Assembly (NCBI RefSeq): GCF_000321025.1
Contig: NZ_HE610718.1
Span: 463,286-527,285 of the forward strand
DNA: 64,000 nt
Direction: 5' to 3'
Origin: Peptoniphilus senegalensis JC140
Lineage (GTDB): Bacteria; Bacillota; Clostridia; Tissierellales; Peptoniphilaceae
The notes below the pieces were generated by a model. That model made no database searches. It worked only from the letters and a program-made list of their open reading frames with translations, and had not been told where the DNA came from. This document shows, in pieces, positions 15,666 to 24,276 of the stretch; within the stretch, counting starts at the first letter, position 1, and each line of letters begins with the position of its first letter. A program made the position numbers and the translations under genes.

Positions 15666-15915
15666 CTACCATAAGATTTCTCAATCTCCAATAGAGCCTT
15701 TCCGGCATAGCCTTATCTTCGCCTTTGGATTCATATCTCCAAGCTACGAGGTCAACTATAAAAAGTAAATGGTCCGGATTCTCTACATCTAATTTTATTC
15801 CCTGGATCTTCTCCAATTCCTTTAGTGTGCCTTTTATTATGGCTAAGATGTAATCATCCCTGTTATTTATCGTTATCCCTAGCTGATTCTTTACTAGCTT
15901 TAATACTTGGTCCAT
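15643..15915 (-). CDS. Head-tail connector (gp6/phage_connect type)
   Basis: 90 residues, mostly helical: LKLVKNQLGITINNRDDYILAIIKGTLKEL, then HLLFIVDLVAWRYESKGEDKAMPERLYWRLRNL. This is the pattern of HK97 gp6/SPP1 gp15 adaptors, whose ring sits under the portal. Note the closing LYWRLRNLM motif common to the family. It overlaps the small upstream gene by 53 nt in another frame. Confidence 0.83.
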   Translation of the reverse strand: MDQVLKLVKNQLGITINNRDDYILAIIKGTLKELEKIQGIKLDVENPDHLLFIVDLVAWRYESKGEDKAMPERLYWRLRNLMVGGKDGHI

Positions 15916-16072
15916 CTTCTACCACCTCAATCCATTGGCATTGTACGCAGTAAAGCTTTAGTGTTTTCTCAATTTCTTCATATCTTTCTTTTGAACAAGT
16001 AAAAACATCACCAGGTTTTCTAGTGATGTTTTCTTTCTTGTCATGAAATTCTTTTAATACTTTTACTTTCAT
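15863..16072 (-). CDS. Small head-module protein of unknown role
   Basis: 69 residues: a short beta-rich start (VKVLKEFHDKKENITRKPGD, then VFTCSKERYEEI) followed by a polar tail. Similar small proteins with a KVxKxGdxFeVs-type pattern occur just after the capsid gene in many Firmicute phages; their role is not known. Its ATG overlaps the capsid stop by 1 base, and its 3' end runs 53 nt into the connector gene. Confidence 0.7.
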   Translation of the reverse strand: MKVKVLKEFHDKKENITRKPGDVFTCSKERYEEIEKTLKLYCVQCQWIEVVEDGPSIKASKESARDNDK

Positions 16073-17442
16073 TATGCTGTCGCCTTATTAGCTTTATCTT
16101 CTGTGAATGCAATTGTAGTTGTTGGTGCTTTACCATCAATATTTAATACTACAAAGCCTTCTGCTATTGCTGGTGTTCCGTCATATCTTGCAGTGCCTTT
16201 AAATACTGTGTCATCTTCAATAAATCTTACATGTTCAGATGCTGCAAGTGTAATTCCCGCTCTTTCTGCTAAAACATATAGATCTGAATAGCCGCCTATA
16301 ATATCTCCATCTGGAATAAATGGTAAAGTTGCTACTTCTCCATTAATAATTGGCAATGCGTTATTTACTCCTGATACTAGAGCTCCTGCTGCATTAAAAG
16401 CTAAGATCTTAGATTGTAGCATTGCATAAGTCTTATCATTCATAGCCCAGAATTTTCTTCCTGTTGAATATTTTGAATCTGCTGCTGATGCTTTAACAAT
16501 TAGATCTCCATAAAGTTCAGTTGGTGTTTTTCCTGCAACTTGTAGAATGTTAGTTGTTGAAAGGTCCTTCCATTCTCTAGCCTTTGCTGGATAGTTTTCT
16601 GGTTTTGCTTTTTGTGCAAGTCTAGTTACAATTCCTAGTGGCATTTTCTTGCCTGTACCATATAGGATGGCTTTATCTAATGCAAGACCAATAGCTTGGG
16701 CTAACATATACATAATTTCATTGTATAGGTCAATATCTGATGCATCTTCAAGTGTAGCATTGCAAATTGGAATATAGCCGCCTACTTTATAGCCTTCTAG
16801 CTCAATTACATTAAATCCAAAGTCTAGTTCATTTAATGTTGCACAGGCTTCTGTCCACACTGCTTCCGGAATGGTTCCTGCAACTGAAACTCTTGCTTGT
16901 CCTTTAATTGGTCTAGTCCAAACCATGCTTAAAAGCTTTGAATAATTATGGATATTGTCTCTTAAAATTCCAATTAATGTTGATGGAATTAAAAGCTCTG
17001 CTCCTGTTACTGCTCTATTTTGTCCTTTAAGTTCTCTTACTCTTGTTAAGAAGTCTTTTACTTCTTCTCTTTCTACAAGTGCAACTGTCTTTTCTCTTGT
17101 TAGATTGCCAAACATTTCTCTTTTATTCATTGTTATTTCTTCCTTCCTTTCTTCAGGTGCGTCTACCGCTTCTTCTTTCTTTTCTAGTTCTTCTAGCTCA
17201 TCATCAATATCTTTGATTTTGCTTTCTAGCTCTTCTTTTTCTTCGTTTAAAGCTGATTTGTCTTTTTCGTATTTTTCAACTTCTTCTTCAACGGCTTTTT
17301 CTTCTTCTTCGTTTTCAACTTCTTCAATAGCTTCTGCGATTTCCTTTTCTCTAGTTTCAAGTTCTTCAAAGCTCTTTCTGTTTTCTTCTAGCTGTGCTTC
17401 TAGTTCTCTTTTTTTCTTATTTAGTAGTATTTTCCTTAACAT
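16072..17442 (-). CDS. Major capsid protein, HK97 fold
   Basis: 456 residues. The first 105 form a highly charged Glu/Lys coiled coil, the scaffolding delta domain removed by the prohead protease. The mature capsid then starts near MNKREMFGNLTREKTV. HK97-fold landmarks include VTGAELLIPSTLIGILRDN, VAGTIPEAVWTEACATLNEL, GGYIPICNATLEDA, LDKAILYGTGKKMPLGI and GGYSDLYVLAERAGI. It sits downstream of the protease (26-nt overlap) and upstream of the connector genes. Confidence 0.95.
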   Translation of the reverse strand: MLRKILLNKKKRELEAQLEENRKSFEELETREKEIAEAIEEVENEEEEKAVEEEVEKYEKDKSALNEEKEELESKIKDIDDELEELEKKEEAVDAPEERKEEITMNKREMFGNLTREKTVALVEREEVKDFLTRVRELKGQNRAVTGAELLIPSTLIGILRDNIHNYSKLLSMVWTRPIKGQARVSVAGTIPEAVWTEACATLNELDFGFNVIELEGYKVGGYIPICNATLEDASDIDLYNEIMYMLAQAIGLALDKAILYGTGKKMPLGIVTRLAQKAKPENYPAKAREWKDLSTTNILQVAGKTPTELYGDLIVKASAADSKYSTGRKFWAMNDKTYAMLQSKILAFNAAGALVSGVNNALPIINGEVATLPFIPDGDIIGGYSDLYVLAERAGITLAASEHVRFIEDDTVFKGTARYDGTPAIAEGFVVLNIDGKAPTTTIAFTEDKANKATA

Positions 17443-18004
17443 TCTTTAACCTGCCTTTCATGCTTTCTTTCCATAGGGATAAACTTCTCTTGTTATGGGC
17501 TTCAATTTGTTTTTGCCTTGCTTCCACTTCCGTGCCTTCATATGCAGGGAAAGTACAAACTGAAACTTCATATAAATTTAGATCCTTTAAAATGAAGTGG
17601 GCTGAACCATCTTCTCTATAATCAGCTTCTTCTTGGTTTATTGTGAATCCAAAAGAACACTGTGATACATCTCCTCTTTTAACTCTTTCATAAATATTTA
17701 ATGCATCAGTATCATAGGGATTAATTTTTATTTCTCCATAAAGTCCTTTAGCATCTTCTTTAAGAGTTAATGTATTTGATGTAGTCCTTGCTAATACTAA
17801 GCTTGTATCATGATTGATTAGAGCCCTTATATCTCCATTGATTGAATTCTTAAATGCTCCCCTATCAATACTTTCAAATACTCCTGGATAAAGCTCAGTT
17901 TCTTGATTAAATACTGCAAAATAACCTGCAATAATATATTCTTCTTGATTTGCTTCTTCTCTAATTTCAAGCTTGCTATCTAAAGCTTTAAATCTTTTTA
18001 TCAT
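17417..18004 (-). CDS. Prohead protease (HK97 family)
   Basis: 195 residues of the herpesvirus-type serine protease fold. Visible are GYFAVFNQETELYPGVFE, the catalytic His in ALINHD, and the catalytic Ser in VSQCSFGF, followed by LNLYEVSVCTFPAYEGTEV. It cleaves the capsid delta domain during maturation. It overlaps the portal stop by 4 nt and the capsid start by 26 nt. Confidence 0.94.
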   Translation of the reverse strand: MIKRFKALDSKLEIREEANQEEYIIAGYFAVFNQETELYPGVFESIDRGAFKNSINGDIRALINHDTSLVLARTTSNTLTLKEDAKGLYGEIKINPYDTDALNIYERVKRGDVSQCSFGFTINQEEADYREDGSAHFILKDLNLYEVSVCTFPAYEGTEVEARQKQIEAHNKRSLSLWKESMKGRLKNVKENTTK

Positions 18005-19185
18005 TCTTCCTCACCTCCAAGCTTTTTTTGATCTCCTATTTTATCTTGTGGTATAAAGTTTTCTAAAATAACTAATTCATCTAGTCCATCTTTAGGGCTC
18101 ATGTCAAACATTTCTCTTACTTCATTTCCTGTTACAATTCCTGACCTGTATAAATTACTGTAAACTTGGTATATTTCTGTTAAGTTGTAGGAGTATAGGC
18201 TTTTTACATTGAATTTAAAATAAAGGTCCGGACTATATAAAAGTTTAGTTGTTAGTTCCTGCTCAATAGCTTTTGCAATTACCATTATTCTTGTCTTAAT
18301 GAAATTGTTATATTCTTGTTGGTTATATGTTCCAATTCCCAATAAAAAAGCAGGGATCCCTAAAATTCCTGCTACTGTCTTTTTATCAATTTCAATTGTG
18401 TCTTTAATGGCTATGTCATTGAGCGTTAGTGGTTTGACTTGGACTACATCAATTAAATCTGTTGGAACTATCCAAGGTTCCCCTGCTCTACTGGCACTTA
18501 CAAACTTATCATATACATTTTTTCTTCCTTCTTCGCTTGCTACCTCATCTGTCAATGCATCTACTTTTACAATTAGTGAAGGTAAGATTTTATTGGCCAT
18601 AAATTCGTTTGTTGTTTTTGCCGCTTGTTTTAAGTTTTGAACAACATCTTTTAATGTAACTTCGTATGATTGGCCCTTCCATGGTTCGTTTAAGTCTGGA
18701 TTCAATCTGAAATGGAGTATCTCGTCATAATTAAATTTTTTATTGTTGATGGTTATATAATATCCATCTTGAAATGCTGAAAAAGTTTTTGTTTTAGAAT
18801 CTGTTATTGGTATTAGGTCTTCAATGATGCCATCAGTAATTTTTGGATAAACAATAGCATTGCCATTTATTAAAAGCTCACGGACTATCCAGGATACCCA
18901 TAACTGCCTTGTCATATACTTGTATGGATGTATATCTAATTTCTTAGATAAATCATTTTTAATCCTGATGTCACCCTGTTCGCTGTTTCGCATCAAATAA
19001 ATTGTCATTGATGATATAAGGTCAGCTATTCTTTCAATGCCTATCCTTACTTCTGGATTGTCAATTAGCCTTGTATATCCTTTAGCACAAAGACTGCCAC
19101 CATCTCCATCTGAAATGAACCATGCCTGCGTTGGTGTTAATGGTTCGGCTCTAGTTTTTCTTTTTTCTTTCTTTTTTTTGCTCAT
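18001..19185 (-). CDS. Portal protein (HK97 family)
   Basis: About 394 residues. Typical elements are TRLIDNPEVRIGIERIADLI, the helix-rich clip and stem parts, QAAKTTNEFMANKILPSLIV, and the late PAFLLGIGTYNQQEYNNF. It forms the dodecameric vertex through which DNA enters. The open frame extends nine codons further, but GAGGTGATCAAT is spaced for ATG 19185. The Lys/Arg-rich start (SKKKKEKRKTR) is retained with that choice. Confidence 0.93.
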   Translation of the reverse strand: MSKKKKEKRKTRAEPLTPTQAWFISDGDGGSLCAKGYTRLIDNPEVRIGIERIADLISSMTIYLMRNSEQGDIRIKNDLSKKLDIHPYKYMTRQLWVSWIVRELLINGNAIVYPKITDGIIEDLIPITDSKTKTFSAFQDGYYITINNKKFNYDEILHFRLNPDLNEPWKGQSYEVTLKDVVQNLKQAAKTTNEFMANKILPSLIVKVDALTDEVASEEGRKNVYDKFVSASRAGEPWIVPTDLIDVVQVKPLTLNDIAIKDTIEIDKKTVAGILGIPAFLLGIGTYNQQEYNNFIKTRIMVIAKAIEQELTTKLLYSPDLYFKFNVKSLYSYNLTEIYQVYSNLYRSGIVTGNEVREMFDMSPKDGLDELVILENFIPQDKIGDQKKLGGEEE

Positions 19186-19196
19186 ATTGATCACCT

Positions 19197-20918
19197 CTAA
19201 TTTTCTAGCCATTTTCTTGCTAATCCTGATTTTTCTAAATTTCCAATTAATCTACATGCTGCAAAAACACTTGCATCAAATAAATCTATCCTTAAATTTG
19301 GCATGACCTTTTCATATTGGATCATGTCATCTGTTTTCTCTACTCCATGAACATTTTCTACGCAGTATTCATAAGCACTTGAATGTAAATAATATAATTT
19401 ACCGCCTATTGCCTTTTGTTCAATTCGTCTAAAGCCCTTGGACTTATTAATAAAAAGTTGTGGCTCATCAACTATGTTAAATCTTTCTTTTTTCATCATT
19501 AGGTAAAATTCTTCACCAAATTTTCTGTCAAAGCCTATTTGCTTTATCTTAAAACCTTGATTTCTCATTTGCATAAACCATTTAACTACATCTGCATGAT
19601 TCGTAATATCTCCATTAGTCATGGTTAAATATCCATCATCAAGCCAACCAAATAATGGTATGTTGTCTTCTTCAGCTTTTAAGTGTGCCCTTGTTACTGG
19701 GAAAAATGCGTGAGTAATTATTATATCCACTCCCTTATAGTTCCCATAAAGGGCTGCTGCAGTTAAGTCATGCATCTTTGATAAGTCGGCTCCACCAAAC
19801 CATTCAATCGGCAGTTTTACAAGCTCTTTATAAGTCCAATTGTATTTGGCATCTGAAGACCTGAATGTATCTAAATTGAAATATGTCTTTGTGCTTGATG
19901 TGTAAACATTCAAATCTTTTGCTAAGAATTCTTTCCTCGTTTGCGGATCATTTAATGCCTGCATGGCATCTGTCATTATGTCTTGCGGCCTTATAGTTAT
20001 TCCATAGTTTGGGCTTGCCATCTCATGAATTTTTGGATCTGTAAAATCTACACTGCCATCCTCTTTTTGGTCCGCCTTTGAAATAAATACAAAATATTGG
20101 TCATCTTCCAACTCATATTTATTGGTTTCTGTGTTTTTATTTATAATTTTTTTGCAATATAAAAAGCGGTTATAACAAAAACTATTCATGTTATGCCCGC
20201 CTGTGGTAATTCCTATTATTAATTTGTTTGAGTATGACCTGCTTGCTTTCTTCATCCTGTCATACTTCAAAGAGTTCTTATACTCATGCAATTCGTCTAA
20301 TATAAAAATATTTCCAATAAGTGAATCTCTATCTACTAAAGCTTCAAAATACATGGAACCATCTTTAAACTTCCTATCTATGGTGTGAGCGTTGTTGTTG
20401 TCAATTATATGGAAGTTGTCTTTTTCTCCCATCATATTGATATTTGCAACTATAAAATTAAAAGATTGCAAAGCTTCTTTTAAAATTGAACCCACCATAA
20501 AAACCCTGGCTGCTGATTTTCTTTCAAGTAGTGCTAAAGCAAATGCCAAGGCTCCAGCAAATCTAGTTTTACCATTTTTTCTGGGAATCATTATAAATGC
20601 TTCCTTGTATTTTCTGAGCTTGGTGTCTTTATGGTAAAATCCAACCAAATTATAGATTATAAACTTTTGCCATGGCTCCAATAGAAAAGGCTCACCATAA
20701 AGTGGTGTTCCGTCTAGTCTTTCACCTTCTACATGCTTAAATATATTTTCAATTACTTTTATAATAAATTCGGGATCTTTAACTTTTAATTGATACTTAG
20801 GATTCTGTAAGTCATCTTTGTATCTTTGGCAGGTCTGCTTTAATTCCTTGCAGGCGATTTTTTCGCCACTCAAAATACTTTCTACATAGTCATTTACTAT
20901 CTTTTGATTTTCTGTCAT
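19197..20918 (-). CDS. Terminase large subunit
   Basis: 573 residues, the packaging ATPase and nuclease. Walker A-like IPRKNGKT is at residues 111-118, Walker [11 protein letters not shown] at 204-212 (with catalytic Glu), and motif [12 protein letters not shown] follows. The C-terminal nuclease part holds acidic residues in [15 protein letters not shown] and [11 protein letters not shown]. The family (Terminase_1, HK97-like with an HNH partner) suggests cos packaging. Its ATG overlaps the small subunit stop by 4 nt. Confidence 0.95.
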   Translation of the reverse strand: MTENQKIVNDYVESILSGEKIACKELKQTCQRYKDDLQNPKYQLKVKDPEFIIKVIENIFKHVEGERLDGTPLYGEPFLLEPWQKFIIYNLVGFYHKDTKLRKYKEAFIMIPRKNGKTRFAGALAFALALLERKSAARVFMVGSILKEALQSFNFIVANINMMGEKDNFHIIDNNNAHTIDRKFKDGSMYFEALVDRDSLIGNIFILDELHEYKNSLKYDRMKKASRSYSNKLIIGITTGGHNMNSFCYNRFLYCKKIINKNTETNKYELEDDQYFVFISKADQKEDGSVDFTDPKIHEMASPNYGITIRPQDIMTDAMQALNDPQTRKEFLAKDLNVYTSSTKTYFNLDTFRSSDAKYNWTYKELVKLPIEWFGGADLSKMHDLTAAALYGNYKGVDIIITHAFFPVTRAHLKAEEDNIPLFGWLDDGYLTMTNGDITNHADVVKWFMQMRNQGFKIKQIGFDRKFGEEFYLMMKKERFNIVDEPQLFINKSKGFRRIEQKAIGGKLYYLHSSAYEYCVENVHGVEKTDDMIQYEKVMPNLRIDLFDASVFAACRLIGNLEKSGLARKWLEN

Positions 20919-21283
20919 TGTAGTTTTTCTAATATGCTATCTAGTGGCGATTCTTTTTCTTCCTGCAATTCTTGATTTAATTTTTTTAGACCTGCTGGTG
21001 TTAAGCCTAGCTCTCTTGCATAAGTTATTATGTCAGCTCTCATCTTTTCTATGGATTGATAAAGTGGATTTTTAACTATATTTGTTGAACCATTTTTATT
21101 AGTGTGTGAAATTACTACATTCCCACCTGTTTTCTCAAACATAGCTAAGGTTTCTTGATAATCGTATAATAATTTGGCAAATGTATTTATAGTTATTTCA
21201 AAACTCTTGTTGTAAGTTCCTACTTGTTTCATCATTCGGTTTATGTCTCTCTTATAGGCTTTTTCATCCTTCTTTTTTTCCAC
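20915..21283 (-). CDS. Terminase small subunit (P27 family)
   Basis: 122 residues, helical: [68 protein letters not shown]. The NPLYQ...ARELGLTP pattern is typical of P27-type small terminases, which recognise the packaging site. It couples to the large subunit through a 4-nt overlap and follows the methyltransferase gene. Confidence 0.88.
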   Translation of the reverse strand: MEKKKDEKAYKRDINRMMKQVGTYNKSFEITINTFAKLLYDYQETLAMFEKTGGNVVISHTNKNGSTNIVKNPLYQSIEKMRADIITYARELGLTPAGLKKLNQELQEEKESPLDSILEKLQ

Positions 21284-21305
21284 TTCATCACCTCCTCTTA
21301 TAATC

Positions 21306-22580
21306 CTAATTTATCTTTCTAGCTTTTTGACCTGTGAATTTTTCCCATCTGGCAATTATTACATCCACATAAATTGGATCCAATTCAATAATTCTTGATT
21401 TTCTTCCAGTTTGTTCCGCTGCAATAAGTGTTGTTCCACTTCCACCAAATAGATCTAGAACAATTTCTCCATCTTTGCTTGAATTTTTTATTTGTTTTGC
21501 TATTAAAGTAATTGGCTTCATTGTTGGATGTAAAGGACTTGTTAAAGGTTTGTCTTCTCTCATTATTGTTGTTCCATCTTCAATGATTTCTAACAATTTT
21601 TTGGCATACTCTTTTAGTTCATTCTTATTCATTCTCGCTAAATTAGGCACATCATCATAAACTGAAGTGTTTGTAAAATCTGCTATAAAATAATGTGCTG
21701 CCCCTTCCTTCCATCCATATAAGCAAGGTTCATGCTTCCACTGATAATCAGACCTACCAATCGTGATATTATTTTTTATCCAAATTAAGTTTTGCCTTTC
21801 TTCAAGACCTGCATCCCTTAAAGACTTTGAAAAAATAAATCTGTTTCTATCTGCATGCCAAACATAAAATGCTCCGCCTGGTTTCAATAATTCTTTAATA
21901 TTAGCAAAAACTTCTTTTAAGAACTTTGAAAACTCGTCTTCTTGCATGCTGTCGTTCTTTATTTTCTCTCTTTTTTTCTTTTTGCCTTCATACTCTACAT
22001 TATAAGGTGGATCTGTAATAACTAGGTCAATTTCTCCTGACCTTGCTATCTTATTAATATCTTCTAGCTTGGTGCTATCTCCACACATTAAAATATGGTC
22101 ACCTAACTCAAAAATATCTCCTAATTTGCTTGTTGGTTCATCAATTTTCCCTAGCTCTTCTTCAATATTAAAGTCATCTTCCTGAAAATCATCTTTAAAA
22201 TCAGACTCATCAAATCCAAATAGTGTCATGTCCAGGTTCCCTAGGCCTGCAAGTTCTTCTGCTAATAGTTCTTTGTTCCAAGTAGCTTTTTCTGCAACCT
22301 TATTGTCGGCTAATCTATAAGCTCTTACCTCTTCATCTGTTAAGTCATCTATAATTACGCAGGGAATTTCTTTTAAATCTAGCTTTTTAGCTGCCTTGTA
22401 CCTTGTATGACCTGCTATTATTTCATTCTTAGAATCAATTGCTATTGGCTGATTGAATCCAAAGTTTTTTATTGAGCTTGCTACTGCATCTACCGCAGGT
22501 TCGTTGTCTCTTGGATTATTTATGTATGGAATAATTTCATCAATATTTTTTATTACTTGGTCTCTTTTTATCTTCTTCAT
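21306..22580 (-). CDS. ParB-nuclease-domain DNA methyltransferase
   Basis: 424 residues, a fusion. Residues 1-105 form a ParB/Srx-type domain (IPYINNPRDNEP, IAGHTRYKAAKKL). The rest is an N4/N6 amino methyltransferase with DPPY at 190-193 and a later FGGSGTT cofactor loop (beta-type order). No restriction partner is encoded nearby, so it acts alone, probably masking phage DNA from host restriction or marking it for packaging. It lies between the HNH and small terminase genes and starts at ATG 22580 behind GGGGGGAT. Confidence 0.9.
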   Translation of the reverse strand: MKKIKRDQVIKNIDEIIPYINNPRDNEPAVDAVASSIKNFGFNQPIAIDSKNEIIAGHTRYKAAKKLDLKEIPCVIIDDLTDEEVRAYRLADNKVAEKATWNKELLAEELAGLGNLDMTLFGFDESDFKDDFQEDDFNIEEELGKIDEPTSKLGDIFELGDHILMCGDSTKLEDINKIARSGEIDLVITDPPYNVEYEGKKKKREKIKNDSMQEDEFSKFLKEVFANIKELLKPGGAFYVWHADRNRFIFSKSLRDAGLEERQNLIWIKNNITIGRSDYQWKHEPCLYGWKEGAAHYFIADFTNTSVYDDVPNLARMNKNELKEYAKKLLEIIEDGTTIMREDKPLTSPLHPTMKPITLIAKQIKNSSKDGEIVLDLFGGSGTTLIAAEQTGRKSRIIELDPIYVDVIIARWEKFTGQKARKIN

Positions 22581-22599
22581 TTTCTATCCCCCCTTTCAA

Positions 22600-22690
22600 A
22601 AAAACTTCATAGAGTTGGATAAGGTTCCCACCCCCCGTTCTCCCAAAAGCTTTAATTCTTTTAATTTTATAGGGGGGCTTCCTTCAATTT
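22600..22690 (-). other. Candidate cos/packaging region
   Basis: A 125-nt non-coding gap between the HNH and methyltransferase genes. It has G/C blocks unlike the surrounding A/T-rich DNA: CCCACCCCCCGTTCTCCC at about 22628-22645 and GGGGGG at about 22672. In HNH-plus-terminase phages the cos site usually lies beside the HNH gene. No cut positions can be read from sequence. Confidence 0.4.
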
Positions 22691-22705
22691 TTAAATTTTA
22701 ATTTT

Positions 22706-22993
22706 TTATTTTTTAAAAATTTTATATTTTATTTTTTCTTGCCATCTCTTACCTATAGATGTTATCTCCTGTGTGCATCTGTCATGCATTTTATTATGGC
22801 AAGCATTACAAAGACTTATTAAGTTATTGTTATTATAAAATAATTCCGGATACTCATCCGCCGGGTAAATGTGATGAACACATTCTGCATCTTTATTCTT
22901 GCCATACCTTCGGCACTCTTGGCACATAAATCCATCACGCTTTTTAATTACCTTTGCTTTTAATTCCCATGTCTTTCTATTGTAGTTATTCAT
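22706..22993 (-). CDS. HNH endonuclease
   Basis: About 95 residues. Two CxxC pairs frame the motif (CQEC, CNAC). VHHIYPADEYPELFYNNNNLISLCNACHNKMH holds the HNH ββα-metal site (His-His, Asn, His). HNH proteins next to terminase are needed for specific DNA cleavage at cos ends in several phages. The frame opens at TTG four codons earlier, but GGGGG-N5 is placed for ATG 22993. Confidence 0.93.
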   Translation of the reverse strand: MNNYNRKTWELKAKVIKKRDGFMCQECRRYGKNKDAECVHHIYPADEYPELFYNNNNLISLCNACHNKMHDRCTQEITSIGKRWQEKIKYKIFKK

Positions 22994-23008
22994 GTATTCC
23001 CCCAATAC

Positions 23009-23033
23009 AAAAGACTCCCTAATTGGGAGCCTC
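23009..23033 (-). terminator. Terminator or attenuator between early and late operons
   Basis: On the minus strand, GGCTCCC and GGGAGTC pair across a 5-nt loop, followed by TTTTG. It sits between the candidate late promoter (23093-23098) and the HNH ribosome binding site, so it may act as a regulated early stop. Confidence 0.6.
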
Positions 23034-23092
23034 TTGTTAGTTATATTGTTAAAGGAGTAAAAAATGAATCATTCTTTAATATGTCTATTAAT

Positions 23093-23134
23093 ACTATACC
23101 ATAGAATTTGTCCAAAATAGTCCAGTCTTTTTCC
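23093..23134 (-). promoter_or_regulatory. Candidate late promoter with phased activator repeats
   Basis: An extended -10 on the minus strand (TGG-TATAGT, 23098-23093) with no recognisable -35. Upstream, plus-strand TCCA repeats start at 23111, 23121 and 23132, spaced 10 and 11 bp (one helical turn). This is the layout of an activator-dependent promoter and directly follows the regulator gene. Confidence 0.5.
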
Positions 23135-23140
23135 ACTCTT

Positions 23141-23581
23141 TCATTCTGTCATTAGCTTCCCATAAAGATATAATGCAAGCTTCTTTGTAGCTACATGGCT
23201 GATATTATAAATGTTTGATTTACTATATCCCATCTCATTGCATATATCCTTTAGGTTAATCCTGTAGTTTACTAAGTATAGTTTTTGTATTACCTGGTAT
23301 TCTGTGTTAGTTAATATCTCAAAGGCTTTATCTAATTCTTCAACTTCTCTTTGGCAATACTTCAGATTCCTCAATAACAAATCCTTCTCGACTATGTTAT
23401 TAATTAGTATATCTTCTTGTTTACTTCCTCCACCCTTAATTGGATCCTTGTCAATAGAAACTGTCTTTACGCTTGTAAGGTTAGATTCAATATATCTAAT
23501 CCTTGATTTTAAATTAGTAATTGCTTCTTTTCTGTAGTTGTAATTCTTTAACCTACTAATTACTTCTTTTTCCCAATTCAT
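23141..23581 (-). CDS. Phage late transcriptional regulator (ArpU/sigma-like HTH)
   Basis: About 146 residues. A helical N-terminus is followed by a sigma region 4-like helix-turn-helix: LTNTEYQVIQKLYL, then NLKDICNEMGYSKSNIYNIS. Proteins of this type (ArpU, RinA, LtrC) activate the late operon from the promoter next to their own gene, which matches its place at the end of the early operon. The frame opens at 23605; I prefer ATG 23581 because AAGGCGG lies in front, but the upstream start cannot be excluded. Confidence 0.82.
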   Translation of the reverse strand: MNWEKEVISRLKNYNYRKEAITNLKSRIRYIESNLTSVKTVSIDKDPIKGGGSKQEDILINNIVEKDLLLRNLKYCQREVEELDKAFEILTNTEYQVIQKLYLVNYRINLKDICNEMGYSKSNIYNISHVATKKLALYLYGKLMTE

Positions 23582-23921
23582 AAGGACCGCCTTCTTTAGA
23601 TTCAAAATAAACCTGCAAAAATAAATAATGTAACTTCTTGATATTATTCTTCAGCTTATTTAAAACTTCTTCTGCAATTTCAAAGTCATCATCTATCTTT
23701 ATAATTAGATCCTGGCCAAAGATAAATTGAACTTTCCCAAGTGGTTTATTATCAGTGAAATCATCACTCATTGTTACTTGGTCATCTTCATCTTGCTTGT
23801 AATAAATTCTAGCAATTATAGGGAAGCTTGAATTCTTCCAATCAAATTCTAAATCCTTTTTGTCGCAGTATTCTTTTATATTTGTGTGTAGTTCTAAGTA
23901 ATTGTTTTTTAAATCTTCCAT
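23556..23921 (-). CDS. Hypothetical phage protein, ~121 aa
   Basis: A mixed alpha/beta, acidic protein (YYKQDEDDQVTMSDDFTDN, then VQFIFGQDLIIKIDDDFEI), without signal peptide or membrane segment. I do not recognise a family. GAGGTG-N7 points to ATG 23921 rather than the upstream in-frame start. It lies between the VRR-NUC and late regulator genes and overlaps the regulator's start by 26 nt. Confidence 0.7.
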   Translation of the reverse strand: MEDLKNNYLELHTNIKEYCDKKDLEFDWKNSSFPIIARIYYKQDEDDQVTMSDDFTDNKPLGKVQFIFGQDLIIKIDDDFEIAEEVLNKLKNNIKKLHYLFLQVYFESKEGGPYELGKRSN

Positions 23922-23925
23922 CTCT

Positions 23926-24276
23926 TTACACCTCAATTCCAATTATTTTAAATGCATCCTCTACACTTCTTGCTACTCCATAAAGTATGTTGTATCTTTC
24001 TAACTCTTTGCCAAACTCAATTTGTTCTTTGCTTAGTCGCCCTTTTACATTCTTGACTTCAATGAAAAACATCTTGCCATCCTTATGCCTGAATCCAAAT
24101 AAATCTGGAAATCCTTTAGGAAGTCCTGTAGAAATAAATCTGTTACCTTGCTTAAATACTCCTACATTAGCCCTATATACATGGCAATAATAACTTAGTG
24201 CAGCCCTTATCTGATCCTGAATAGTTTTCTCCGGGATTGGCTTGCCTGTTAAATCATATCCGCTTTTAATTCCCAT
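23926..24276 (-). CDS. VRR-NUC domain nuclease
   Basis: 116 residues of the PD-(D/E)XK superfamily. The core is GLPKGFPDLFGFRHKDGKM, then FIEVKNVKGRLSKEQ: catalytic Asp, then Glu-x-Lys. The family includes phage Holliday-junction or flap-type nucleases used in replication and recombination. It sits between the helicase loader and the late regulator. Its start overlaps the loader's end by 11 nt. Confidence 0.92.
   Translation of the reverse strand: MGIKSGYDLTGKPIPEKTIQDQIRAALSYYCHVYRANVGVFKQGNRFISTGLPKGFPDLFGFRHKDGKMFFIEVKNVKGRLSKEQIEFGKELERYNILYGVARSVEDAFKIIGIEV

Noticed and set aside
16955-17449. 164-codon Ser-rich plus-strand frame
   Set aside because: Complement of the Glu/Lys coiled coil of the capsid delta domain; poly-Ser product is an artefact.
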